A DNA stretch of 14,534 bases, taken from Bacillota bacterium (lineage in GTDB: Bacteria; Bacillota; Clostridia; Peptostreptococcales; Anaerovoracaceae). The notes beneath the pieces were generated by a model. The model saw only the letters and a program-made list of their open reading frames with translations. It was not told the DNA's origin and did no database searches. Positions 6,993 through 14,026 of the stretch are shown here, in pieces. Position 1 is the stretch's first letter, and the number at the start of each line of letters is the position of its first letter. The position numbers were made by a program, and so were the translations under genes. The stretch lies in the NCBI GenBank assembly GCA_016284485.1, contig JAEEOX010000064.1, positions 1-14,534 on the forward strand, written 5' to 3'.

Positions 6993-8387
6993 TTATCTGG
7001 AATACATTATCATGTCCATCATGAAGTCATCGTTTTCCTGATCCACATCGTGGACGACCTCTCCGTTGACCACCGTCATGTCGCAATAGGCCTTGGACAG
7101 CTCCGCGGGAGTCAGGGTGTAGGGATCTTCGTCGAATATGGCGAAGTCTGCGCGCTTGCCCTTCTCGATGGTTCCCAGTTCCTCGTCCAGTCCCAGCAGT
7201 CTCGCCGGCACCACGGTCATGTAGTCCATCGCTTCTCCGATGTCATCGATGTGCCCCTCGAAAAATCCCCGGCCGGTTATGACGGGAAGCCATGTCCTGA
7301 ACACCGACTGGTCGAAGCTCAGTCCCGACCTCACGGACTCATCCAGTTCCGAGTCGGAGGCGATGATCACCTCGTTCTTGTATCCGTGGTTTCTCAGTTC
7401 GTCCACCGCCTCATAGGCAGTGGCCAGGTCTTTACTGTCGGAAGCCTCTATGTAGAAGATGAATCCTCTGTCCGCCGTCTCCAGCAGCATGGCGGCCAGA
7501 CTTCTCCGGTCGATGGGCTTGGCGGCAGTTCCGTCCACCACTATGTAGAGGACTTCATTCCTCACCATGCCGTCCATTTCCATGCACTTGGTCCTTCTCT
7601 GGAGAAGCACCGATTTCACTGCCGCAGGGAACACCGGGAGTCCCACGTAAAGGGAACCGTAGAATCTGGGGCAGGGCCTTCCCTCTGAATAGAGCTCGAT
7701 CAGTCTGTCCTCGAATTCCAATTCCAGCTCGTTGGGAGTCCTGATGTTGAGCACCGACGTGATGCCGTGATCTCCCAGGTTTTCGATCTCCTCCTTGAAA
7801 GCCTGCATGAATTCCTCGGAGGGTCTCAGGTACGCAGGCTCGCCTTCCATATCCTCTTCGTAATCTTCGTCCTCTTCAGGCTCTTCCGGTTCTTCCGGTT
7901 CTTCCGGTTCTTCCGGTTCTTCGGGCTCTTCATCCTCTTCAGCCTCACCGGCATCCACGGTCTCAGTGGTGACCTCTGTCCTGCCGAAGATCGGATCGAA
8001 GCTTTCGTTCTCGATCTCCATCTCCATCTCATCTTCGGAGTCCTCTTCGCCCATAAGATCGTCTTCGTCCTGCTCAGGCTGCAGCTTCTGCGCCATCCGC
8101 ATCACCGGACTGTGATGGAAATCTATGAATCCCGGGGTCAAAAACCTGCCGCCGAGGTCGATTTTCTCTGTGTCATCGTTAATAAGCGATTCCATCTCAC
8201 TGATGTCGCCCACAGCCATGATCCTGCCGTCCTTAACAGCCACTGCGTTGACCCAGTGGAGCTGCCCCTCCTCTTCCTCGGGAGCGTCATCCGGCCAGTC
8301 GATGTCCTCGTTCATGGTATATACGTAAGCGTTATAGAAGAGTTTATCTGCGAATTCTTCCTTTTTCTTAAAAAAACCAAATGCCAT
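6993..8387 (-). CDS. YtcJ-like amidohydrolase homologue, probably catalytically inactive, with acidic PEE-repeat insert
   Basis: 464 residues. The two ends match the amidohydrolase family 3 (YtcJ-like) layout: an N-terminal beta segment (LFYNAYVYTM, VNAVAVKDGRIMAVGD, LGGRFLTPGFID, about 17-89) and a C-terminal part (PARLLGLDEELGTIEKGKRADFAIFDEDP, about 394-422). Family members usually read GF(I/V)DxHxH here, but this protein has GFIDFHHSP, so the HxH metal pair is broken. The usual later VHAIGD histidine segment appears to be FYIEASD (311-317), and the IEH histidine segment appears to be IIASD (341-345). An acidic, low-complexity stretch at about 104-183, including six PEE units, replaces part of the barrel. 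I infer a pseudoenzyme or a protein with a new role; cellular location is probably cytoplasmic. The start has AGAGG seven bases upstream. It is divergent from the F420-ligase-like gene. Confidence 0.72.
   Translation of the reverse strand: MAFGFFKKKEEFADKLFYNAYVYTMNEDIDWPDDAPEEEEGQLHWVNAVAVKDGRIMAVGDISEMESLINDDTEKIDLGGRFLTPGFIDFHHSPVMRMAQKLQPEQDEDDLMGEEDSEDEMEMEIENESFDPIFGRTEVTTETVDAGEAEEDEEPEEPEEPEEPEEPEEPEEDEDYEEDMEGEPAYLRPSEEFMQAFKEEIENLGDHGITSVLNIRTPNELELEFEDRLIELYSEGRPCPRFYGSLYVGLPVFPAAVKSVLLQRRTKCMEMDGMVRNEVLYIVVDGTAAKPIDRRSLAAMLLETADRGFIFYIEASDSKDLATAYEAVDELRNHGYKNEVIIASDSELDESVRSGLSFDQSVFRTWLPVITGRGFFEGHIDDIGEAMDYMTVVPARLLGLDEELGTIEKGKRADFAIFDEDPYTLTPAELSKAYCDMTVVNGEVVHDVDQENDDFMMDMIMYSR
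7872..7925 (-). repeat. Tandem 9-bp repeat encoding (PEE)6
   Basis: Six consecutive 9-bp units of the form TTCTTCCGG on the plus strand, three central ones identical and the outer ones with one or two changes. On the minus strand they encode repeated Pro-Glu-Glu within the amidohydrolase homologue. Unit-number changes would keep the reading frame. Confidence 0.95.
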
Positions 8388-8429
8388 TTCCTTACCTCTA
8401 TCAAGATTTTTTGTGGTTTCCAGGAATAA

Positions 8430-8435
8430 ATTGTA
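8430..8435 (-). promoter_or_regulatory. Possible extended -10 box of the amidohydrolase-like gene
   Basis: On the minus strand this reads TACAAT, preceded by TGA (the TGn extension). It lies 42 bp before the start codon. No good -35 is seen. Confidence 0.45.
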
Positions 8436-8453
8436 TCACATTTTGGGAAGCTA

Positions 8454-8462
8454 TGATATAAT
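8454..8462 (+). promoter_or_regulatory. Extended -10 promoter of the F420-ligase-like gene
   Basis: TGATATAAT at 8454-8462, a perfect -10 with the TGn extension and a weak -35. The leader of about 78 nt holds a small GGGC-GCAA-GCCC hairpin (8506-8517), then AAGGAG at 8534-8539. The minus-strand -10 at 8430-8435 is only about 20 bp away, so the two divergent promoters overlap and could affect each other. Confidence 0.65.
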
Positions 8463-8546
8463 AATTGAGTGTTTTTGCGTGTTTAAGCGCGAAACATTAT
8501 AGCCCGGGCGCAAGCCCATTCACCTAAAGTAATAAGGAGAACAACA

Positions 8547-9743
8547 ATGCAGAGAAGAATTGGAACTGTATCAAGAGGACTCCGCGCACCCATCGTCAAG
8601 GAGGGAGACGACCTGAGGAAGATCGTGGTCGACACTCTCATGGAATGCGTGAACGCCGGAGATATCGAGATCGGCCGCAAGGATGTTTTGGCTATCACTG
8701 AATCCATCCTGGCACGTTCCGAAAAAAACTATGCCACCACAGAACAGCTGGCCCAGGACGTCAGGAACAAGCTGGGCGGAGAGACCGTTGGCGTAGTATT
8801 CCCTATTCTTTCCAGAAACAGATTCGCCATCTGTCTTCGTGGAATAGCCAAGGGCTGCAAGAAGGTCGTTTTGATGCTTAGCTATCCTAGCGACGAGGTC
8901 GGCAATCACCTGTTGGATATCGACAAGCTGGACGAGAAGGGAATCGATCCCTACAAGGACGTCTTGACTCAGGAAGAGTTCGAGGGGATGTTTGGAAAGT
9001 CAAAACACACCTTCACCGATGTTGATTACGTTAATTACTACAAGGACCTCATCGAGGAGGAAGGCGCGGAGGCAGAGATCATCTTCGCCAACCACCCCGC
9101 TGTGATCCTGAACTATACGGATAAAGTGCTCTGCGCCGACATCCACACCAGAAGAAGGACCAAGAGACTCATCAAGGCCGCCAACCCCGAAGCCACAGTG
9201 CTGGGCATGGACGATCTGATGACCGCTCCCGTTGACGGATCCGGCTGTAACCCGGACTACGGCATCCTGGGCTCCAACAAGGCCACCGAGGATACCATCA
9301 AGCTTTTCCCGACAAACTGCAAGGAATTCGTGGACGGCGTTCAGGCCGATATCAAGGCACTCACCGGCAAGACCATCGAAGTCATGGTCTACGGCGACGG
9401 CGCCTTCAAGGATCCCGTCGGCAAGATCTGGGAGCTGGCTGACCCCGTTGTATCCCCCGGATACACCGACGGTCTCATCGGAACTCCCAACGAGCTGAAG
9501 CTCAAGTATCTGGCTGACAACCAGTTCGCAGATCTCAGAGGCGACGAGCTCAAGGAAGCCATGGTCCAGGCCATCAAGGAGAAGGACGCTGACCTTAAGG
9601 GCACCATGGCCACCGAGGGAACCACTCCCCGTCAGCTCACCGACCTTCTGGGTTCACTCTGCGACCTGACCTCCGGTTCAGGCGACAAGGGCACACCCTT
9701 CGTCTACATCCAGGGTTACTTCGATAACTATACGGATGACTAA
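8547..9743 (+). CDS. Coenzyme F420-0:L-glutamate ligase-like protein (CofE-like domain)
   Basis: 398 residues, recognised as the Bacillota form of the F420-0 gamma-glutamyl ligase family. The N-terminal block RRIGTVSRGLRAPIVKEGDD is followed by the family-typical DVLAITESILAR (46-57). A central segment includes ILNYTDKVLCADIHTRR. The C-terminal part includes a VYGDGAFKDPVGKIWELADP stretch, where acidic and glycine residues fit metal and nucleotide binding. True archaeal CofE is about 250 residues and adds glutamate to coenzyme F420-0 using GTP. No other F420 biosynthesis gene is in this window and most Clostridia lack F420, so the substrate is probably a different acid acceptor. ATG 8547 has AAGGAG seven bases upstream. 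The gene is monocistronic, ending at a strong bidirectional terminator, and is divergent from the amidohydrolase homologue. Confidence 0.75.
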   Translation: MQRRIGTVSRGLRAPIVKEGDDLRKIVVDTLMECVNAGDIEIGRKDVLAITESILARSEKNYATTEQLAQDVRNKLGGETVGVVFPILSRNRFAICLRGIAKGCKKVVLMLSYPSDEVGNHLLDIDKLDEKGIDPYKDVLTQEEFEGMFGKSKHTFTDVDYVNYYKDLIEEEGAEAEIIFANHPAVILNYTDKVLCADIHTRRRTKRLIKAANPEATVLGMDDLMTAPVDGSGCNPDYGILGSNKATEDTIKLFPTNCKEFVDGVQADIKALTGKTIEVMVYGDGAFKDPVGKIWELADPVVSPGYTDGLIGTPNELKLKYLADNQFADLRGDELKEAMVQAIKEKDADLKGTMATEGTTPRQLTDLLGSLCDLTSGSGDKGTPFVYIQGYFDNYTDD

Positions 9744-9760
9744 AGCTTTACAACAACAGC

Positions 9761-9790
9761 AAAAAACTCCGGCGCGAGCCGGAGTTTTTT
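9761..9790. terminator. Bidirectional intrinsic terminator
   Basis: A perfect 13-bp stem (9761-9773 with 9778-9790) with a GCGA tetraloop, six A on the left arm and six T on the right. It gives a T run on both strands. It lies between the convergent ends of the F420-ligase-like gene (stop 9743) and the hut regulator (stop 9823) and serves both. Confidence 0.93.
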
Positions 9791-9822
9791 AATGATTTTG
9801 TTTGTTTCCAGACGGTACCCTC

Positions 9823-10485
9823 TTATTTCAAGTTCCACAGAAGTTCGGTCCTCTTGCGGGAACCCGCAAGGTGGTTCTGGATCGCCTTGACGGATCTGTC
9901 GATGTCCCTTGCCTTGATGGCTTCGAACAGTTCCCTGTGTTCTTTCTGGATCTCCTCCAGGAAGTCAGTGCTGTGAAAAACGCTTTTCCTGGTCTTGTCC
10001 AGATAGTCCTTGTAGGAGTTCAGTACCTGGGCCAGGAATCTGCTTCCCGCCGCCTCGTAGATCACGCCGTGGAAAGCGCTGTTCAGTTCCAGCGTCTTCT
10101 TGGCGTCCCTCTTCATGGTATAGAACTCCATGAGGTCGAACTGCTCCTCCAGTTTCTGGAGTTCCTCATCGGTGATCCTCTCACAGGCCCAGGTGACGGC
10201 GATCTTTTCCAGTGCTTCACGGACGGTGTAGATGTCCGCCACGTCCCTCTTGGTGAAGCCCTTGGCGAAACAGCCGCGGTTGGGGATGTAGTCCAGAAGG
10301 CCTTCCTCGCTGAGCTGCCTGAAGGCCTCCCTGATGGGAGTCCTGGATACGTTCAGTTCGGAGGAGATGGCGGTTTCCTTGATCTTTTCGCCGATATAGT
10401 ACTCTCCCTTGAGGATACGGTCCCTGACTATGTCTGCTATTTCATCCTTAAGCGTGCTTTCCGGATCTTTTGCTCTCTTTTCCAT
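9823..10485 (-). CDS. GntR-family transcriptional regulator, FadR/FCD subfamily
   Basis: 220-residue DNA-binding regulator. The winged helix-turn-helix is at about 12-75, with the recognition segment SSELNVSRTPIREAFRQLSE (41-60) typical of GntR. An all-alpha FCD effector domain follows at about 85-210. Its likely metal or ligand site is N135/H139 (NSAFH), H183 (EHRELF) and H205 (QNHLAG). FCD regulators commonly bind small organic acids, so a hut intermediate such as urocanate or formiminoglutamate is a reasonable but unproven effector. The gene is the last of the hut cluster, 63 bp after ftcD, so local regulation of histidine use is the natural inference. ATG 10485 is chosen because a purine-rich GGAGAGG precedes it and the domain starts just after. 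An upstream in-frame ATG at 10548 would add 21 residues covering an intergenic hairpin and is disfavoured. Confidence 0.85.
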   Translation of the reverse strand: MEKRAKDPESTLKDEIADIVRDRILKGEYYIGEKIKETAISSELNVSRTPIREAFRQLSEEGLLDYIPNRGCFAKGFTKRDVADIYTVREALEKIAVTWACERITDEELQKLEEQFDLMEFYTMKRDAKKTLELNSAFHGVIYEAAGSRFLAQVLNSYKDYLDKTRKSVFHSTDFLEEIQKEHRELFEAIKARDIDRSVKAIQNHLAGSRKRTELLWNLK

Positions 10486-10510
10486 AGGATCCTCTCCCTC
10501 CCGGGAAGAG

Positions 10511-10528
10511 CCCTGCGTTGCCGCAGGG
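10511..10528 (-). other. Intercistronic hairpin between ftcD and gntR
   Basis: A perfect 7-bp GC-rich stem (10511-10517 with 10522-10528) around a four-base loop, in the 63-bp gap. There is no T run after it on the minus strand, so it looks like an RNA-stabilising or partial-attenuation hairpin rather than a full terminator. Confidence 0.5.
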
Positions 10529-10548
10529 TTCAGGCCGGAGCTTATCAA

Positions 10549-11457
10549 TTACAGGATATTGTTCTCAAGGACCTGTGTCGCGAAGTCGAAGTCGTTGAGC
10601 TGCATATAGTACTCAGCGCAGTCTGTAAGCGCCTTCATGGGGCAAAGTCCTACGATCTCACACTTTCTGATGTGAACGCCGTATCTTGCGGCCTCAGCCT
10701 TGACGACCTCAACTACTCTGTAGAGCGGTGTCTGGTTGAAGTTCGTCATGTTGCAGGATACCTGAGCCATCTTCTTGCCTGTGGCTTCGTCCTCTACCTC
10801 GAATCCCATGGACTTGACGCACTTGAATCCGCCGTCCTTCTCACGGATGATCTTGGCGATGTTCTTTGCGATCTGAACGTCGTCTGTGTCGAGGTCAAGG
10901 TTGAAAGCTACCAGAGGAGGTCTGGCTCCAACTGCCATGACGCCGGCTGTGGGGTGGATCCTGCGGCCGCCGAAGTCGGGTTCCCACTCGGGCTGCTGGA
11001 CCTTTTCGGCCATGCCTTCGAACTGACCCTTCCTGATGGTCACCAGGTTGTGTCTCTCGGGACGTGTGGCGCTGTCTTCATACAGGAAAACAGGTACGCC
11101 GGCTTCCTCGGCGATGCGGGCTCCCACTACCTTGGAAAGCTCGATGCAGTCTTCCTGAGTGGCATCCTTGATGGGAACGAAGGGCATTACGTCAACCGCG
11201 CCCATTCTGGGGTGCTCACCGGTGTGGTGGTTGAGGTCGATGAGCTCAACAGCCTTCTTGACCAGCTTTACGGATGCTTCCTCAACAGCCTTGGCATCGC
11301 CGATGTAGGTGATGACGGATCTGTTGTGGCTCTCGTCTGAAGAGTAGTCCAGAAGTGTGCAGCCAGGTGTGGTCCTGATGGTATCCACGCAAGCTTCGAT
11401 AACGTCTTTGTCCCTGCCGTTTGAAATGTTGGGGATCGATTCAATGATCTGTGCCAT
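10549..11457 (-). CDS. ftcD: Glutamate formimidoyltransferase
   Basis: Transfers the formimino group of N-formimino-L-glutamate to tetrahydrofolate, giving glutamate and 5-formimino-THF; a cytoplasmic step of histidine breakdown. 302 residues, the usual length for the stand-alone transferase, matching the N-terminal domains of the animal bifunctional enzyme. The opening ESIPNISNGRD and the segment GEHPRMGAVDVMPFVP (80-95) are characteristic. H82 lies at the position of the catalytic histidine known in the porcine enzyme. The folate-binding region GGRRIHPTAGVMAVGARPPLV is present in full. The start is supported by AGGAGG seven bases upstream of the ATG. It lies 19 bp after the fchA stop on the minus strand, so the two are co-transcribed and catalyse consecutive steps. 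Confidence 0.95.
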   Translation of the reverse strand: MAQIIESIPNISNGRDKDVIEACVDTIRTTPGCTLLDYSSDESHNRSVITYIGDAKAVEEASVKLVKKAVELIDLNHHTGEHPRMGAVDVMPFVPIKDATQEDCIELSKVVGARIAEEAGVPVFLYEDSATRPERHNLVTIRKGQFEGMAEKVQQPEWEPDFGGRRIHPTAGVMAVGARPPLVAFNLDLDTDDVQIAKNIAKIIREKDGGFKCVKSMGFEVEDEATGKKMAQVSCNMTNFNQTPLYRVVEVVKAEAARYGVHIRKCEIVGLCPMKALTDCAEYYMQLNDFDFATQVLENNIL

Positions 11458-11476
11458 TTTTTCCTCCTATAATATC

Positions 11477-12100
11477 CTACAGAGAGTCTCTGACTCCCTC
11501 ATAAAGTTCCTTTGCCAGAGCCTCAGCTTCGGCTACCATGTCTTCCGCCTTGGCGAACTGGGCCTGAAGGGCCTCGTCCTTCACTCCGGGAAGGTTGATC
11601 TTAACGTTGAGCCATGCTCCTCTCGCTCCTGTGAGGAAGCTTAAGGCTGCCACTCCGAAGTCGGAAGCGGCGTTCTGGTTGAACTGTCCGGCCATTTTCT
11701 TCATGGCGCGGAGTCCCTCCAGGCTCAGGCGCACAGTGTCATAGGGGACCTGTGTGGCTCCCACGTTGGCTGCCCTGATGGCTGCTGACCTTGCGGCCTT
11801 GAGTTCGTCGGTGTCCTTGGGCATTTTGTAAGCAGCGGCCACCTTGTTGAAAGCGTCCGTATCCTTGTCGATGCCGGCATAGAGTTCTTCGCCAAGAGCC
11901 TTGACTTCCTTCTGGACCTCTTTGCAGACCTCTTCATATTCGGCATATTTCTCTCTGCCGATGGTCAGTCCGCAGACCATGGATACCAGGTCACAGGCCT
12001 GTGTGGAAGAAAGTGCGCTGACGGATCCGCCGCCCGGTGCGGGAGCATCCGATTCGAGGATGTTCAGGTATTCCGTTACGGTCATGTCTACTAATTTCAT
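11477..12100 (-). CDS. fchA: Formiminotetrahydrofolate cyclodeaminase
   Basis: Converts 5-formimino-THF to 5,10-methenyl-THF and ammonia, so that the one-carbon unit from histidine enters the folate pool. 207 residues, typical of the stand-alone, mostly helical enzyme. Family marks are the N-terminal APAPGGGSVSALS (20-31), DKDTDAFNKVAAAYKMP (78-94) and FNQNAASDFGVAA (140-152). The ATG at 12100 is preceded by AAGGAAA. It follows hutI by 32 bp and precedes ftcD by 19 bp, in a compact minus-strand operon. Having fchA and ftcD as two genes, rather than one fused gene, is the bacterial arrangement common in anaerobic Bacillota. Confidence 0.94.
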   Translation of the reverse strand: MKLVDMTVTEYLNILESDAPAPGGGSVSALSSTQACDLVSMVCGLTIGREKYAEYEEVCKEVQKEVKALGEELYAGIDKDTDAFNKVAAAYKMPKDTDELKAARSAAIRAANVGATQVPYDTVRLSLEGLRAMKKMAGQFNQNAASDFGVAALSFLTGARGAWLNVKINLPGVKDEALQAQFAKAEDMVAEAEALAKELYEGVRDSL

Positions 12101-12132
12101 AGTTTATTTCCTTTCATTCAAGCGTCATCCGC

Positions 12133-13452
12133 TTACTGTCTCATTGGTACTCCGGCTTTGATGGTCTGGATGGCCAGATCTGAGCCGAATCTGTAGCAGA
12201 GCATCTCCATGTTGGGAGCGTTCCAGACCACCAGGTCTGCGGCCTTTCCTGCCTCCAGGGTTCCCACCTTGTCGCCGCGTCCGATGCCGCAGGCAGGATT
12301 GATGGTCACTGCCGTCAGCACTTCTTCCGGGGTCATCCTGTACTTCAGATAACCCAGGTTCATCACGAACTGCAGGTTAAGTGACGGGCAGGAGCCGGGG
12401 TTGAAATCTGTGGCTGTGGCCACGGGGATGCCGAACTCGTCGATCATTCTCCTTACGGGAGCGAAGGTGGCGTTCAGGTAGAAAGACGTGGCGGGCAGGC
12501 ACATTGCAATGGTGCCTCCCTTGGCCATGCTCTCCAGTCCCTCGTCGTTGATGACTATCAGGTGCTCCGCAGAGGTGGCTCCCATCTCACCGGCCAGTTT
12601 CGATCCGCCGATGGCCTCTATCTCGTCCGCGTGGATCTTGAGGCCGAAGCCCATGTCCTTGGCCGCCTGGAGATATCTCTTGGACTGCTCGTAGTCGAAG
12701 ACCGAATCCTCGGTGAAAATGTCCACGTATTCAGCCAGTCCGCGCTCCTTGACGTAGGGGAACATCTCATTTATGCAGAGGTCGATGAACTCGTCCTCCT
12801 TGCCCTTCCAGTCCTCCAGCACAACGTGGGCCGGCATGAAGGTGGAAACGATGTCCATGGGGTGGTCTTCGTTAAGTTTTTTGAGGACCTCCAGAAGTTT
12901 CACCTCTGATTCCAGATCGATGCCGTAGCCCGACTTGGCCTCGCAGGTGGTCACTCCCAGATCCATCATCTCGTCAAGGAAGCCTTTGGTCTTGTCATAA
13001 AGCTCCTCGAAGGTGGCCTCTCTGGTCTTTTTCACCGTGTCGTTGATCCCGCCTCCTGCGCGCAAAATATCCAGGTACCCTGCGCCCTTGAGCTTAAGAG
13101 GGATCTCGTTCTGGCGGTATCCTCCGAACACCATGTGGGTGTGTCCTTCCACCAGACCCGGTGTCACCAGGTTGCCCCCGGCGTCCATTGTCAGCAGGAA
13201 TGGGTCGGACTCGTCTGTAAGCTGCGGCGCCTCGTCGGTGACCGTTACCACGGCCTTGCCGTCGGGTCCCAGCGTCTCGTTGCGGAACTTGCCGTCCTCG
13301 GTCCTGCCGGTGATGGCCTTGATGATACCGTCCTCAGTAAAGACCGCCGCATCGTCCAGCTTAAGGTTCTCACCCTGAGCCTTGCCGGCGTGAGGATAGC
13401 TGCCTACCGGTGTCTGCAGACGACCGATGTTTTTTATTAATAGTTTAGCCAT
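12133..13452 (-). CDS. hutI: Imidazolonepropionase
   Basis: Hydrolyses 4-imidazolone-5-propanoate to N-formimino-L-glutamate, the third step of histidine breakdown. It is a metal-dependent amidohydrolase of 439 residues, somewhat longer than the usual 400-415; the extra length seems to lie at about 47-85 (GRTEDGKF... ESDPFLL). The metal and active-site residues are all present: H104/H106 in GHTHMVFGG, EAKSGYG (171-177), the AH of FMPAHVV (H209), H274 and E277 in KIHADEIEA, H297 in SAEHL, and D349 in ATDFNPG. The start at 13452 has AAGGA seven bases upstream. An in-frame ATG at 13524 would extend into the structured element upstream and is disfavoured. It is the first gene after the 574-bp gap that follows hutU and may have its own promoter there. 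Confidence 0.95.
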   Translation of the reverse strand: MAKLLIKNIGRLQTPVGSYPHAGKAQGENLKLDDAAVFTEDGIIKAITGRTEDGKFRNETLGPDGKAVVTVTDEAPQLTDESDPFLLTMDAGGNLVTPGLVEGHTHMVFGGYRQNEIPLKLKGAGYLDILRAGGGINDTVKKTREATFEELYDKTKGFLDEMMDLGVTTCEAKSGYGIDLESEVKLLEVLKKLNEDHPMDIVSTFMPAHVVLEDWKGKEDEFIDLCINEMFPYVKERGLAEYVDIFTEDSVFDYEQSKRYLQAAKDMGFGLKIHADEIEAIGGSKLAGEMGATSAEHLIVINDEGLESMAKGGTIAMCLPATSFYLNATFAPVRRMIDEFGIPVATATDFNPGSCPSLNLQFVMNLGYLKYRMTPEEVLTAVTINPACGIGRGDKVGTLEAGKAADLVVWNAPNMEMLCYRFGSDLAIQTIKAGVPMRQ

Positions 13453-13502
13453 TTTGTGTTCCTTACTTATACTTCTGTGTTTTAGACATTCGTTATTTGG
13501 CC

Positions 13503-13719
13503 CTGATCTTCCGATGAACCTCACAGTGATTACGCACCACTCGATCCTCGGCTCGCGGGACAGCGCCCTCGTCGCGCTTCGCTTGCTCGGGCCCGCTGCC
13601 AGCGTTCTGCTTCGTCAATTCGGCAAATCTCTCCGGATTTGCCTCTTTCCGAGTCATCCCGCTCCGCTCCCCATCGGCTCTTCGCGGGCTTCATCATCTG
13701 TTCGGTTCAAGTCGATCAG
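13503..13719 (-). ncRNA. Element A: large foldable non-coding element upstream of hutI
   Basis: A 217-bp element, orientation given as that in which its core matches element B. Its ends pair through three short helices in order: CTGATC (13503-13508) with 13714-13719, TGAACC (13515-13520) with 13704-13709, and ACAG (13523-13526) with 13698-13701. Inside is an 8-bp hairpin (13622-13629 with 13636-13643). The core, read on the minus strand, contains ACGAGGG, GTCCCG and GAGCC in the same order and spacing as element B. It is GC-rich and has no credible protein reading. It could be a structured RNA in the hutI leader or one copy of a dispersed repeat family. I do not recognise it. Confidence 0.5.
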
Positions 13720-13785
13720 AACCAAACAAAATGCCTAAAGCCCAGAACAAAACCAATGAATACAAAGCGCTTAAACTATTGTTAA

Positions 13786-13814
13786 AACATATTGTCCCCG
13801 ATACAGTTGACAAT
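13786..13814 (-). promoter_or_regulatory. Possible hutI-operon promoter with an embedded inverted repeat
   Basis: On the minus strand, TTGTCA (13808-13813) and TATGTT (13786-13791) are 16 bp apart, a fair sigma-A match. The inverted repeat ATTGTC-12 bp-GACAAT (13791-13796 and 13809-13814) spans the spacer and could be an operator for the GntR protein. Transcription from here would give hutI a leader of about 330 nt that includes element A. Two competing plus-strand matches occur in the same stretch: TTGTTA 13779-13784 with TACAGT 13802-13807, and TTGACA 13807-13812 with the poor TGATAG 13830-13835. The direction is therefore not certain. Confidence 0.4.
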
Positions 13815-13838
13815 TTTTAATAATCGGCTTGATAGGTT

Positions 13839-14010
13839 GCAGCCTTCCGGCTGGTTTGTAAGGACCCTCTGATGTTTCCCCTGAAGGACCGATGGCGATC
13901 GGTGCACGGCATACCCGAGGGAGTCGCAGCGACACGAGGGTGTCGTCCCGAGAGCCAAGGTACGAAGGGATGAAACATCAAGGTGACTTGCAACTAAGCC
14001 GGAAGGCTGC
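13839..14010 (+). ncRNA. Element B: 172-bp foldable non-coding element downstream of hutU
   Basis: The ends form a perfect 14-bp stem (13839-13852 with 13997-14010). Further in are TTGTAAG (13856-13862) with 13987-13993, GATGTTTC (13871-13878) with 13972-13979, and CCCT (13879-13882) with 13966-13969, making an imperfect stem of about 45 bp. The head has the hairpins ACCGAT-GGCG-ATCGGT (13888-13903) and CGACAC-GAGG-GTGTCG. The core matches element A. It begins 16 bp beyond the hutU stop on the hut side, and on the plus strand a TTGACA at 13807 would place a transcript start at the element's first bases. It could be a structured RNA, a processing or stability element for the hut mRNA, or a small non-autonomous mobile element. 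I do not recognise it. Confidence 0.5.
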
Positions 14011-14026
14011 TTACCTGTTACGGCGA

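Noticed and set aside
6951..8429. Two long plus-strand open frames opposite the amidohydrolase homologue
   Set aside because: They are antisense to a gene with clear family motifs; their phenylalanine-rich repeat is only the reverse of the PEE-coding repeat.
9802..11340. 512-codon plus-strand open frame opposite gntR and ftcD
   Set aside because: It spans two well-identified minus-strand genes and the gap between them, has no good ribosome binding site, and no domain is recognisable.
13427..13738. 103-codon plus-strand open frame across element A
   Set aside because: It starts inside hutI in antisense, lacks a convincing ribosome binding site, and the coded region is a foldable element whose pairing explains the sequence better.
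13503..14010. CRISPR array or known riboswitch in the hutU-hutI gap
   Set aside because: There are no regularly spaced direct repeats. The conserved signatures I know of TPP, SAM, cobalamin, lysine, glycine or T-box leaders are not visible.
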